Positions 24,912 to 35,500 of a DNA stretch of 37,102 nucleotides are shown here, piece by piece; within the stretch, counting starts at the first letter, position 1, and each line of letters opens with the position of its first letter. Location of the stretch: the NCBI GenBank assembly GCA_021799715.1, contig JAJYZY010000003.1, positions 1 through 37,102 of the forward strand, read 5' to 3'. Source of the stretch: Planctomycetota bacterium. GTDB taxonomy: Bacteria; Planctomycetota; Phycisphaerae; WQYP01. The position numbers and the translations under genes are program-made. The notes beneath the pieces are model-generated. The model searched no databases and was not told where the DNA came from. It saw nothing but the letters and a program-made list of their open reading frames with translations.

Positions 24912-26450
24912 ATGCTTCAACCTGATAATCCAGAATTCAAGTTTCGCCAGTTGCGGATGGAAAAATGGCGAACGGCTGGTGCCGATCCGTTCGGCACGCG
25001 CATCGAAGCATTGATTTCCGTGGCGGCGGCTCGGAACTTGCACAGTGCCGATACACCCCATGACGGCGGGGCGACGACCAAGATTGCCGGGCGGATAACG
25101 TTGCTGCGGGATATCGGCAAATTGATTTTTATAACCATAACCGATTGGACTGGAAAAATTCAGATCGGCCTGGCCAAACAGTTCCTGGCTCCCCGGTGGG
25201 AACAGGCCAAATTGCTGGAATTAGGTGATATCGCATGGTTTTCCGGTAAGGTTGGCCACACCAAAACCGGTGAAATAACCGTATGGGCGGACGATTTCGG
25301 CCTTGCCTGCAAGTCGCTTCTGCCCCCACCGGAGAAATTTCACGGACTCGCGGATACGGAAGCCCGTTATCGTCAGCGCTATCTGGATTTGGCCGCCAAT
25401 TCAGAATCACTGGATGTGTTCCTGGCGCGATCGCGCATTATTCAATCGATTCGCGAATTTCTTGCAAGCCGTCAATTTGTTGAAGTGGAAACGCCCATGA
25501 TGCAGGCGATTCCGGGTGGTGCCGCCGCCCGGCCCTTTATCACGCATCACAATGCGCTGGATATTGATTTATACCTGCGCATCAGCCCGGAGTTGTTTTT
25601 AAAACGTCTGCTGGTAGGCGGAATGGAACGGGTTTATGAAATCAACCGTAATTTTCGCAACGAAGGCATTGATACCCGCCACAATCCTGAATTCACCATG
25701 ATGGAGCTGTATCAAGCATACAGCGACCTTGCGGGCATGATGGAACTTACCGAGACGCTTCTGGCATCGCTGGCCGCGTCGCGCCATGGCGCTTTGCAAT
25801 TACCGGCCACCGGTGATAAGCGAATTAAACTGCCGTACGGCGACCGAATCATCGACTTCACCGCGCCGTTTCAGCGTGTCGCATACGGCGACTTATTTTC
25901 CCAGCATGTCGGTGTGCCCATGACCGATGCGGACGCGGTGCGGCAATGCGCCATACAGCACGGCATTGCGGATGCCGCCGGTATCGATCATGATGTTCTG
26001 GTGGGGAAATTATTTGAACACATGGCGGAACACAAACTTAATGACTTCGATCAGCCCGTTTTTGTTTACGACTACCCTGCAGGCTTATGCCCCCTGACCA
26101 AACGCAAAATGGGGCAGCCGCATCTGGCGGAGCGTTTTGAACTTTATATCGCCGGCATGGAACTGGCCAACGCCTATACGGAACTCAACGATCCGTTTGT
26201 ACAGTATGAAACTTTTTCCGCCCAGCTCGCCGGCTTGCGGGAGGATGATTCCATGGCCCGCATGGATCATGATTTTGTCACCGCATTGTGCCACGGCATG
26301 CCGCCGGCGGGAGGACTGGGCATCGGGATTGATCGACTGGTGATGTTGCTGACTAATAGAACCAGCATTCGCGATGTGGTGCTGTTTCCACTGCTGAAAT
26401 CTCGGATTGCCGGGACGGCCGAGACGCAAAACCCCGCGCACGAAATATAA
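24912..26450 (+). CDS. lysS: Lysyl-tRNA synthetase, class II
   Basis: This 512-residue enzyme charges tRNA-Lys. An N-terminal OB-fold anticodon-binding domain (about 60-150, with GRITLLRDIGKLIFITITDWTG) leads into the class II catalytic domain. That shows motif 1 (FVEVETPMMQ), the substrate loop GGAAARPFITHHN, motif 2 (VYEINRNFRNEGIDTRHNPEFT) and motif 3 (GLGIGIDRLVMLL). Longer TTG/ATG starts exist upstream, but ATG 24912 has GAGGA at good spacing and gives the normal length. Confidence 0.96.
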   Translation: MLQPDNPEFKFRQLRMEKWRTAGADPFGTRIEALISVAAARNLHSADTPHDGGATTKIAGRITLLRDIGKLIFITITDWTGKIQIGLAKQFLAPRWEQAKLLELGDIAWFSGKVGHTKTGEITVWADDFGLACKSLLPPPEKFHGLADTEARYRQRYLDLAANSESLDVFLARSRIIQSIREFLASRQFVEVETPMMQAIPGGAAARPFITHHNALDIDLYLRISPELFLKRLLVGGMERVYEINRNFRNEGIDTRHNPEFTMMELYQAYSDLAGMMELTETLLASLAASRHGALQLPATGDKRIKLPYGDRIIDFTAPFQRVAYGDLFSQHVGVPMTDADAVRQCAIQHGIADAAGIDHDVLVGKLFEHMAEHKLNDFDQPVFVYDYPAGLCPLTKRKMGQPHLAERFELYIAGMELANAYTELNDPFVQYETFSAQLAGLREDDSMARMDHDFVTALCHGMPPAGGLGIGIDRLVMLLTNRTSIRDVVLFPLLKSRIAGTAETQNPAHEI

Positions 26451-26509
26451 GTAAGGATATGGATATTTGACCGGCAGTCCGCATCTGACGGTACTTTCCT
26501 GATTTACTG

Positions 26510-28213
26510 ATGTACAAAATATTCCTCTGTTTCCGTTATCTTACGCGCAAGGGCATCGTTCTGTTTCCCGTGCTCGCGGTGTGGCTGTGTGTGATGATGT
26601 TGATTATTGTCAACAGCATTATGACCGGCTTTGTCAATCGCGTGCGCGATGCGGGACGTTCGCTGATGGGGGATGTCGTCATCCAAAGTGATTCTATGGC
26701 CGGCTTTCCCTATTACCGGCAAATCCAAAAACGCCTGTCCCTGCTGCCCCAGGTGAAAGCCAGCACTCCGGTGATCAGCGGCTACGGCTTATTTAATCTT
26801 CCGGAATTTCAGGTCAACACCGGTGTGCAGGTTATGGGGGTCGAAGCGTCCAGTGAATCAAAAGTAAGTTCCTTCGGCAGCAGCCTGTTCTGGCAATATA
26901 AAGCGCCCATGCAGGCGGTGCGGGATTTACGCGGTGTGGGCTTTCCCACCACCCGTGAGAAACTACTGACTTATGCCCGGAAGCGTCTGCTGGCGGCGGC
27001 CAGGGTGGAACACGCCCGGCAGCAATCGTTCGCCAAACTTAAACCCATAAGCCGTCATGACTGGTTTGCCTCCATCCGTCAACACTGGCAGGTTATTGCG
27101 CATGAAGATTACCAGCAGGCGGTTTACAAAGTGAATCGTGCGGATCGTGATCTGCGCATGGTACAGTCATTACCTGACGCTTCCTTCGCCACTGCCGCCG
27201 CCCTGCGCAAGGCGATGGTCCCGGAAACGCCGACATTTCAACCACCGCCACAAGCCGCCAACCGCTATCTGACGGCATCGGATGAACCTAAAAGTGGATG
27301 TGTCATTGGTGTGGATCTTGGACTGTATAAGCGCGATCGCTTCGGTCATTACCACCGTCCACCGGGAGTCCGATTTTCACCGGTCATTATCACCATGGTG
27401 CCGGTTACCATCAAAGCGACTCTGGCCCAGCCGCAGAGCCGCCGATTTGTCATTGTGGATGATTCGCGTACACGGGTATATGCCGTGGATTCAAAAACCG
27501 TGTACATTCCCTTTCATATCGCCCAGAAAATGGCATTTATGCAACGGCAGGACCTGCTGGATGGTGGTGTGCGGCCGGCGCGATGCAGTGAAATTCAGGT
27601 TTTGGTGCGGCACGATTCCAGCGAAGCGAATATCCTTTCCGCCCGCCAAGCCATTGCCCATGTGGTGCATCAATTGGAGTTGCTGCATCCGCAAATGGAA
27701 ATCGCCGGCATCCGCGTGCGAACTTGGGACCAGGTGCAGGCCGAGTACATCCGGGCGGTGGACAACGAACGCAACATGATCACGTTTCTGCTGGGGCTGA
27801 TGAGTCTGGTTGTGGTTATTGTCATTTTCCGGATTTTTTACATGGTGGTGCGGGACAAACCCCGTGATATCGGCATTATCAAAGCCATCGGAGGCAGTGA
27901 AGAAGGACTGGGCGTGATATTCATACTTTACGGCATGCTCATCAGTTCCGCCGGTGCCATTCTTGGGCTGTTTACCGGGGTCTGGTTTGTGCGCAATGAT
28001 AATTGGATACATGATCATATATTGTGGCGGATATTCGGCATTTCAATCTGGAATCGGAAGATATATGTATTTTCAAAAATTCCGGATCAAATTGACCCGC
28101 ATGCGGTGATGTGGATTGTTATTTTTGCGATATTGGCGGGACTGTTCGGGGCCTTGATTCCCGCGATTATCGCCGCCCGCCAGGATCCAGTGGAGGCTTT
28201 GCGTTATGAATAA
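26510..28213 (+). CDS. LolC/E-like ABC permease with extra periplasmic domain
   Basis: A 567-residue FtsX-type permease, apparently of the lipoprotein-releasing (LolC/E) kind. One N-terminal membrane helix (about 15-38) precedes a MacB-like periplasmic domain (GDVVIQSDS onward). Three C-terminal helices (about 420-445, 475-500, 530-555) surround the RDIGIIKAIGG coupling helix, and it ends PVEALRYE. LolC/E proteins are about 400 residues long. The excess is mostly an Arg/Gln-rich helical insertion at about 125-262, before the usual GV(D/A)L strand. It overlaps its ATPase gene by eight bases. Confidence 0.8.
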   Translation: MYKIFLCFRYLTRKGIVLFPVLAVWLCVMMLIIVNSIMTGFVNRVRDAGRSLMGDVVIQSDSMAGFPYYRQIQKRLSLLPQVKASTPVISGYGLFNLPEFQVNTGVQVMGVEASSESKVSSFGSSLFWQYKAPMQAVRDLRGVGFPTTREKLLTYARKRLLAAARVEHARQQSFAKLKPISRHDWFASIRQHWQVIAHEDYQQAVYKVNRADRDLRMVQSLPDASFATAAALRKAMVPETPTFQPPPQAANRYLTASDEPKSGCVIGVDLGLYKRDRFGHYHRPPGVRFSPVIITMVPVTIKATLAQPQSRRFVIVDDSRTRVYAVDSKTVYIPFHIAQKMAFMQRQDLLDGGVRPARCSEIQVLVRHDSSEANILSARQAIAHVVHQLELLHPQMEIAGIRVRTWDQVQAEYIRAVDNERNMITFLLGLMSLVVVIVIFRIFYMVVRDKPRDIGIIKAIGGSEEGLGVIFILYGMLISSAGAILGLFTGVWFVRNDNWIHDHILWRIFGISIWNRKIYVFSKIPDQIDPHAVMWIVIFAILAGLFGALIPAIIAARQDPVEALRYE

Positions 28214-28952
28214 TGCCTCCGCTGCAAACATTCCCGCAGGTCATAAACCGCTGCTTGAATTAAGCAACATTGACAAGACATTCCGTCTGGGCCCTGCCGA
28301 TGTGCGGGTATTAACCGGTGCCGGACTGACGGTGTATGAAGGAGAATTTGTCGCTCTGGTGGGAACGTCGGGTTCCGGAAAAAGCACCTTGTTGCACATC
28401 GCCGGCGCTCTGGAATCCGCCGATGGTGGATCGGTGATATTTAAAGGACAGGATATAAGCCGCATGTCCCGGCGCTGCCGGCATCGCCTGCGGAACCAAT
28501 CGTTTGGCTTTGTATTTCAACTTTATCATCTTTTGCCGGAGTTAAGTGTTTTGGAAAATGTGCTTTTACCGGCAATGGTTTGTGCGCCATGGTATAAAGC
28601 ATGCATCCGGGCCAGACCGGGAAAACGCCGCGCCTTGGAACTCCTTGAGCAACTCGGCTTGAAGGATCGTGTGCGGCACCGGCCGTCGCAGTTATCCGGT
28701 GGCGAGCGCCAACGTGTGGCCATTGCCCGGGCGTTAATCAATGAGCCGGCGCTGGTATTGGCCGATGAGCCCACGGGTAATCTCGACCCCAAAACCGGGC
28801 AGACTATTTTGGATGTGCTGCGCGGCTTGCATAAAGCCGGTGGTCAGAGCATTTTACTGGTAACGCATGATATGAATATTGCGGCCCAGGCGGATCGGGT
28901 CGTGACGCTGCGGGATGGAAAAATTGTGGACGGCACGCCTACTGTCAACTGA
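28206..28952 (+). CDS. lolD: LolD-like ABC transporter ATPase
   Basis: A 248-residue ATPase partner of the preceding permease. It has Walker A GTSGSGKST (about 56-64), FQLYHLLPELSVLENVLLP (the LolD/MacB-type Q-loop), the signature LSGGERQRVAIARAL, Walker B LVLADEPTGNLDP and the switch LLVTHD. It would power extraction of lipoproteins, or a MacB-like substrate, from the inner membrane. The eight-base overlap with the permease supports a two-gene transporter. Confidence 0.88.
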   Translation: MNNASAANIPAGHKPLLELSNIDKTFRLGPADVRVLTGAGLTVYEGEFVALVGTSGSGKSTLLHIAGALESADGGSVIFKGQDISRMSRRCRHRLRNQSFGFVFQLYHLLPELSVLENVLLPAMVCAPWYKACIRARPGKRRALELLEQLGLKDRVRHRPSQLSGGERQRVAIARALINEPALVLADEPTGNLDPKTGQTILDVLRGLHKAGGQSILLVTHDMNIAAQADRVVTLRDGKIVDGTPTVN

Positions 28953-28981
28953 CATTGGCCCGTTGTTTTTATTACGGATAA

Positions 28982-30073
28982 ATGCGTATGGCGCTATGGC
29001 GACATTTTCTGGCCAAGATTTCACAGGCTCCCGAAGAAGAAGAGCACATGCCCGCCATGTCGTTCGGCGACCATCTTGATGACTTGCGCAAACGTCTTAT
29101 TTTATCGCTCCTGGGCGCGGCGATAGGCATCGCGGTCTGCACATTATTCGCCAATTACATTATTGATTTTCTTTTTCAGCCGTATCTCCTGGCGTTGCGT
29201 TATTCGGGTTATCCCCAATATCTGCTTTACAACAAACCCGCCGGCAACGTCATTATGTATCTGATGCTGGGCATCAAAGCCGGATTGCTGTTGGCCAGCC
29301 CCTGGATTATTTATCAATTCTGGCTTTTCGTGGCCGCCGGGCTTTATCAGCGTGAACGGTCGCTGGTATATCGGTACATTGGCCCGAGCATTTTTCTATT
29401 TATTACGGGCGTGGCGTTCTTTTTTCTGATTGTTCTGCCGATCATGCTCAAATTTTTCCTGGCATTCAATCAGCAGGTCCCCATGCCGCATCTGCGCCCC
29501 AATGCCGTGGACAACCTGATTTACGGCGGCCAGCTCGGGAGCGCCAACTGGTCCAAACTGCCCACCGGCAATCAGGTTAAGCCGCTGCTGATCCCCATGG
29601 TTCGCAGCAACCCGACACACTTTCCCAAACATCATATCGCGTTGTGGTATAACGCGGCGCAGGGCAGGCTGCTGATTCACGCGGATGGAAAAACGCTCGC
29701 AATCAACGCCCAACCCGCCGATTCACTTTTCGCGCCCCTGCCGATGCTGCACGATTATCTCGGCTTTGTGACCATTATGGCTCTGGTTTTTGGTTTGGCC
29801 TTTGAACTGCCCATGGTCATGATGGTGCTGGCTCAAATCGGCGTTATGCCCGCGTACAAATTCCGGCAAATGTGGCGCTATGCGGTATTAATTCTTGCGG
29901 TGCTTTCCGCCCTGCTGGCTCCGACACCCGATGTTGTTACATTTTCCAGTATTTTTCTGCCGTTGGTTCTGCTATATATCCTGGGGCTGGTTCTGGCGAC
30001 GCTGGTGACGGCGCGGAAAAAAACGGACAACACGGATGAAAACCCAACGCCTGAAGATGATGCATCGCCATAG
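28982..30073 (+). CDS. tatC: Tat translocase subunit TatC with large loop insertion
   Basis: The 363-residue core component of the twin-arginine export system. The conserved N-terminal HLDDLRKRL (about 31-39) and the signal-peptide-binding SPWIIYQFWLFVAAGLYQRER (about 106-125, with the key Phe and Glu) are intact. Six hydrophobic segments can be counted. Typical TatC has about 250 residues; the excess is an insertion of some 80 residues at about 165-250, in the periplasmic loop between helices 3 and 4, plus a charged C-terminal tail. Starts at 28982 and 28988 are both possible. The fucosidase at 17619 is a likely Tat substrate. Confidence 0.93.
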   Translation: MRMALWRHFLAKISQAPEEEEHMPAMSFGDHLDDLRKRLILSLLGAAIGIAVCTLFANYIIDFLFQPYLLALRYSGYPQYLLYNKPAGNVIMYLMLGIKAGLLLASPWIIYQFWLFVAAGLYQRERSLVYRYIGPSIFLFITGVAFFFLIVLPIMLKFFLAFNQQVPMPHLRPNAVDNLIYGGQLGSANWSKLPTGNQVKPLLIPMVRSNPTHFPKHHIALWYNAAQGRLLIHADGKTLAINAQPADSLFAPLPMLHDYLGFVTIMALVFGLAFELPMVMMVLAQIGVMPAYKFRQMWRYAVLILAVLSALLAPTPDVVTFSSIFLPLVLLYILGLVLATLVTARKKTDNTDENPTPEDDASP

Positions 30074-30144
30074 AAGGTCAAGACGAACGGACGATGAAGG
30101 GCCCGCTTTGCCCATCGGCTCAGTGATTTTGGAAAGGATTTACC

Positions 30145-31092
30145 GTGGCGGAAAATAATTTTGCGGATCGCCTGGCAACTGCCATTCGTGTGAAACGCAC
30201 ACCGCTTGTCGTGGGATTGGATCCCATTTATGAAAATCTGCCGCCCGCGATTCTCAGTCGCCCCGGCTTCAGTGATGGCAGCTCATGTGCGGCGTGCGTG
30301 GACGCCATTTCCGAATTTGGCCGTAAGATTATCCGCGCAGTGGCCCCGCATGTGCCGGCGGTGAAGATCAACATCGCCTATTTTGAACGCTATCTGTGGG
30401 AGGGGGTGGAGGCATACTACAATCTTGTGCAGGAGGCGCACGGACACGGCCTGGTGGTCATTGGCGATGTCAAACGCGGTGATATCGGCCATACGTCCAT
30501 GCAATACGCACTGGGAAATTTGGGCGACGGCAAATGGCGGGATGTTGGCTCCATTGTCGGTCCGGATGCCATTACCATCAATGCCTATTTTGGTGCCGAT
30601 GGCATTGCACCATTCATGGAAGTGGCCCATGCGCAAGGGAAAGGGGCGTTTGCCCTGCTACGCACCAGCAATGCCAGTGCCGGACAAATTCAGGAAATCC
30701 CGGCTGCGGACGGCCGCCCGGTATTTTTGCATATTGCGGAATTAATTGAAACCTGGGGCCATCCATCGCGCGGTCAATGCGGCTTTAACAGCCTGGGAGC
30801 CGTGGTGGGTGCCACCAGCGGCGCGGCAATCGCCCAGATTCGCCAGGCCATGCCGCACACACTGTTTCTTATTCCCGGAATTGGCGCGCAAGGCGGTAGC
30901 CTTGCAGATTGTGTCCACGCATTCAATTCCGATGGCCTGGGTGCATTAATTTCGGCCAGTCGATCTATTATTTTCGCCCATCGTGAGAGCCGAAACTCGG
31001 CGATTCCTGCAACCCAATGGATTACCGCGGTTCAAGAGGCGGTCATTGAAACCAAGGCTCAGATCGCCGCAGCAATTCCCGCCTTTAAATAA
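30145..31092 (+). CDS. pyrF: Orotidine 5'-phosphate decarboxylase, long form
   Basis: A 315-residue PyrF of the longer type-2 subfamily, making UMP from OMP in pyrimidine synthesis. It shows the N-terminal LVVGLDP, VKINIAYFERY, the catalytic GDVKRGDIGHTS motif (about 110-121) and the C-terminal FLIPGIGAQGG phosphate-binding segment. The start is GTG 30145 with GGAAAGGA before it. It sits 71 bases after tatC and 30 bases before murD on the same strand. Confidence 0.94.
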   Translation: MAENNFADRLATAIRVKRTPLVVGLDPIYENLPPAILSRPGFSDGSSCAACVDAISEFGRKIIRAVAPHVPAVKINIAYFERYLWEGVEAYYNLVQEAHGHGLVVIGDVKRGDIGHTSMQYALGNLGDGKWRDVGSIVGPDAITINAYFGADGIAPFMEVAHAQGKGAFALLRTSNASAGQIQEIPAADGRPVFLHIAELIETWGHPSRGQCGFNSLGAVVGATSGAAIAQIRQAMPHTLFLIPGIGAQGGSLADCVHAFNSDGLGALISASRSIIFAHRESRNSAIPATQWITAVQEAVIETKAQIAAAIPAFK

Positions 31093-31122
31093 CATCGAAG
31101 TTCGTGGCACGGATCAATCAAC

Positions 31123-32493
31123 ATGGCACAGCAGCAATCACGCAATACATTTAACGGCAAACGAATCGTGGTGATGGGTCTGGGCCGCTTTGGCGGCGGC
31201 GTAGGCGTGTCCCGCTGGCTGGCCCGGCAGGGAGCCGTCGTGACGGTTACCGACCAGGACTCACCGGAAAAGCTGCAATCCAGTGTCGCGCAGCTCGCCG
31301 ATTTACCGATAACTTTCCAACTCGGAGGACATGACGAAAATATTCTTGATGCCTGCGACCTGCTGGTGGTCAATCCGGCGGTTGATAAATCCCGATCCGG
31401 ATTTTTCCAGGCGGCGCTTGGCCGGCGCATTGAACTGACCACCGAGATCAACATTTTTCTGCAACGGTGTCCGGCCAAAATCATTGGTGTAACCGGCAGC
31501 GTGGGAAAGTCCACCACCACGGCGATGATCCATCTTGCCGTCACCGCCGGGTTAAAACACATCGGAAGTCCGCGCGTCTGCTGGCTGGGCGGCAACATCG
31601 GCCATTCGCTGCTGGGAGAGCTTGATGATATGAAGCCCGATGATCTGGTCGTGCTGGAACTTTCCAGTTTTATGCTGGAAGATATTCCCTGGATACGCTT
31701 TTCACCGCAAATTGCAGTTGTGACCAATCTGGTCGGAAATCACCTGGATCGGCACGTCACGCTGGAAAATTATGCCGCCGCCAAACAGAATATTCTGAGA
31801 TTTCAGAACGCGCAAGATGTCGCGATTCTCAACGACGATGATCCAACCGTCCGCACCTGGTCCGCCATCAGTTCGGGCCGGACTATGCACTACCGCATTG
31901 GACATCGGGACGATATTAAACTCGCTGTGCCGGGGCGGCACAACCAGTCCAATGCGCTCGCCGCGCTGGCGGTGCTCGATGCCGTTGGTCTGGCGGCAAT
32001 GAAAGCGGTCGCCTTATCCGCGCTTGAAACTTTTCCCGGCCTGCCGCATCGCCTGCAATTGGTGCATACCACACCCGACGGTGTACAGTGGTTTAATGAT
32101 TCCAAAGCCACCACGCCGGAGGCGGCCATGACCGCCTTGGCCGCACTTGAGAAACAGGCATTTATCTGCATTGTCGGCGGCTATGACAAACATGCCGATA
32201 TGACGGAATTCTGCCGGCAATTGGCAATCCAAGCGAGGGGTGTCCTTGGAATCGGCGCAACGGGCGCGGCGTTGGTTGCCGGGGCAATAAAGGCCGGTGC
32301 GTCGCAGGATTCCACCAAGTATGTGGGATCTTTAAGCGCCGCGGTAATGGCAGCTAAAACCTGGATACGAAATCAAAAGTCCGGTCCGAGGACAATAAAG
32401 GCGGTGCTCTTGTCACCGGGATGCGCTTCTTATGATCAATTCACCAATTATGAACAACGCGGTGATATGTTCGCCGAATTAGCCCGGCAATAG
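31123..32493 (+). CDS. murD: UDP-N-acetylmuramoylalanine-D-glutamate ligase
   Basis: A 456-residue Mur ligase of peptidoglycan synthesis in the cytoplasm. It has the N-terminal UDP-binding segment VVMGLGRFGGGVG (about 16-28), the NPAVD motif typical of MurD (N-P-G/A), an ATP loop, the LELSSFML motif, and the C-terminal NDSKATTPEAAMTAL and LLSPGCASYDQFTNYEQRG motifs, strongly MurD. The ATP loop reads TGSVGKSTTT (about 124-133) where most Mur ligases have TGTNGKTT, an unusual but Lys-retaining variant. Length is normal. Confidence 0.93.
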   Translation: MAQQQSRNTFNGKRIVVMGLGRFGGGVGVSRWLARQGAVVTVTDQDSPEKLQSSVAQLADLPITFQLGGHDENILDACDLLVVNPAVDKSRSGFFQAALGRRIELTTEINIFLQRCPAKIIGVTGSVGKSTTTAMIHLAVTAGLKHIGSPRVCWLGGNIGHSLLGELDDMKPDDLVVLELSSFMLEDIPWIRFSPQIAVVTNLVGNHLDRHVTLENYAAAKQNILRFQNAQDVAILNDDDPTVRTWSAISSGRTMHYRIGHRDDIKLAVPGRHNQSNALAALAVLDAVGLAAMKAVALSALETFPGLPHRLQLVHTTPDGVQWFNDSKATTPEAAMTALAALEKQAFICIVGGYDKHADMTEFCRQLAIQARGVLGIGATGAALVAGAIKAGASQDSTKYVGSLSAAVMAAKTWIRNQKSGPRTIKAVLLSPGCASYDQFTNYEQRGDMFAELARQ

Positions 32494-32599
32494 TAAGAGC
32501 GAAAAGCTGATTCGTTTCCGACCTCCCTCTGCGCCCCGCCCATTACTTACCCTGCAGTCTCTGTGCCAATGCGGTCCCTGTTGTTCCATGGCACCGCTT

Positions 32600-35500
32600 T
32601 TATGGCAAATTTGCCGTTCCCGTGGGCTGAATCAGCGTAACGCCTCCGCTGACTTTGGACAAATTCCAGATTATGTGCCGCGCCTGGCCATGAAGATTTC
32701 CACTGATGCTGGAGAAAATCGCGTTTTGCCCATTGAGGCCATACGCCTGCGCGATGTTGCTTGCGGCGTCAAACGTCAAGAGCCCGGCGGCAAGATTCAA
32801 CCCGCTGATCTGCAACTGCGCATTATTCGCCGTTACACTTCGCAGGCGTGTTGGGCCGCCCATGCCCAGGTCCACGCCGTTGGTCGCGGAAGCGGCATGA
32901 TTTAATTTCGCAATAATTTCCTCCGCATCAAGCAGAACCAGCCCAGAATTGGGATTTTTGATATTGCCGCCGGTGGACGCAGTGGACGCGGGCAACGGCT
33001 TATCGGGGCGAAACCGCAGGCGGACATTTCCCTGTAAATGCACCACGCCGGTTTTGGCGTTGTAGATCAATGCATGCGTCCATGCAAAGCCGCTTTGACC
33101 GCGTTGCTGCGCTATGTCGGCCGTTGCGGCGGGACGGTAATCCTCCAGAACCATGTCGCCGGCATTTGGAATTCTCAGCAGGCCCATCTCGGCATTGTAC
33201 TTGAGTTTCCGACATGCCAGTCGCATGCGCGTCAGCAGCGTGCCGGTTTTCCCGTAGCTGGCGTCACGCGCTACAACGGTATTGCGGCTTCCCGGTCCGG
33301 AAGCAATGAGCTGCGCGAGTTTCATGGCATTGCGGTCGGTCTTACGCCGCGCAAAGTGAATGAGCATAACCGGGGCGGTCAGGCTGCTGTGCTGATCAGG
33401 CTGTCCCATCAGTGCGGCGATCACATTCCCCGCCAGTGTGGCCTGCCGGGTCTTCGCGGAGTACCGCATCTGCTTACGCCAGGAAACCACCACGCGCGGC
33501 GTTGCGGCCTTGGAAGTTTCAGGCATGCTCAATTCGCCCGGACCTGGAACCGTTACCCGCTGACGCCGGCGCTGTAACTGAATTGTCCGGCCTTTGAGCC
33601 AATCGGCACCTTGATAAATGGCCGATTCAATGGTTCCAGCGCGGTTGGACCGCAGCGTTGCCGTGCCCGTCGAGCGATCACCCGATAATTCATAGGCGGT
33701 CGCCTTGATGGGTCTTCCAATATGATAGATATGTACAACGGTATTATCCCATATTCGGAATCGCCCTACCGTATATCGCCCGCCCAGATTGTCCATTGCG
33801 GATTTTACCGCCGCAGTTTGCGAACGCCCCCGATGTATCAACCCGGCGCGAAGCATGCCTCCGGTAATAAGGAATTTTTCCGGCAGGCCACCGGCCTTGG
33901 ACGCCTTCTGATAAAACGTCAGCGAAATATGTTTCCTGGCTTCCAACAGCGACGGTACCGGACTGCTTTGCGCATTGGCCCGCCGCGTTAATAAAACCAG
34001 GTGCCGACAGGCAATGGTATTGACATCACCGACGGGCAAATCCGCATTGTTTGACGTAATCACAACGGCTCCGTCGGCGGCGAAAAAGCTTAAGGCGCTG
34101 GCGGATCGATGTTTCATTAATTGGACAAATCGGGCGGTAAATGTATCGGCGTGCAGTGATGTTTGCGTGTTGGATAATGCCGCCCCACCGGTCAACGCAA
34201 TATCCCGGACCGCCAATTTTCCACGCCCAATTGCCGGAGTTGTTGCAGGAGCTGTATTGCGTGAAGATGACAGCTGTACCGCCAGTTCGCGCAACCATGA
34301 GCCGTGCCAGGAGTTCTTTTCACCCTTTCCCCGGGTCATATCAAACGCCCCCGGCCCGGTAAGGTCAGCGTGGTGCGTTAAATTGCTGTAGACGAGCTTT
34401 TCACAGGTAATGGATCCCATTGCGGCGTCTCGAAGTTTTACCGGCTCGTTTTTTACCGCCAACATGGTCACGTTCTGCAAAGTTGAATCGTATGTTACCT
34501 TCGCCGCATAGCCGGTGCGCGTGAGGCCATCGTGCATAATCACCGGCTTGCCTGGTTGACCCGTCGCCTGAAGAAATACGTCCCGGCTTCCAAGCAGGGT
34601 TACCGGCGAATGCCGCGTCGGGCGCAACACCAACGGACCAGTCCAGTGAATAACCAGGGGCGGATTCCTGGCTTTATTCACGCCAACTTCGGCCGTGCCA
34701 TTTGTTGTCGCAGTTGGTTGATTGCCCGCGACACTTTGACTCGGTGCCGTCGGGGCATTATTGGTGTTTTGCGTTGGAGCTTTCGCCGCCGTCTGAAAAT
34801 AGAGCCGCAATTGATTGGCCAGTAAGCTTTGAGCTCCCAGCGTTACATCAACATGGCGACCAAAGCTTAGCGCGTATGTTGTCAAAATGGGACCGGCGGA
34901 TTTTCCACTTTGAGCGGCGTTTACGCCCTTGGTGCCGACCGTGGTTGCTTTGGCTGCCGGAGGCGGTGCAGCAGTGGTGCCTGCCGCCGCGGAAGAACCG
35001 TTAAATAATCCGCTGATTATCAGGCGGCGGCCATGGGCAATCTGCAGATCTTCAAGCGTCTTATCAGCGGTATTGACTTCAACGGTTAAATTTGATCCAT
35101 CAAATTGCAGTTGATCGCCGCGCACCGTTACGGTACCGCGACTGGTTAGCAAGCCCTGCTGATAATCAAAATGCAATGGACTTCCGAGCGACATTTGTAT
35201 TTGACCGGCTTGCCGCGCCGCCACGCCCCGTTTGAAAGAATTCAACGGGCCGGCGGTAATGGTCACATGTCCCGTCAATGTACCCTTGCGCAAATATGGA
35301 TTGCCAAAACTGTCGAGGCCTCCGGAACCGCCTCCATTCCCGCCGGCGGCACCGATGATCACGTCGCCGGTGTCGCTTTCAACCAGAATCGACTGCCCTT
35401 TGGAGGTATAAAATTGCAATTCCGGCTTAATGAGTTGATATTCTCCGCCGCCGACCGGTTTGGCCAGATTGGCGCGCATAACATATTGCAGCACACCCTG

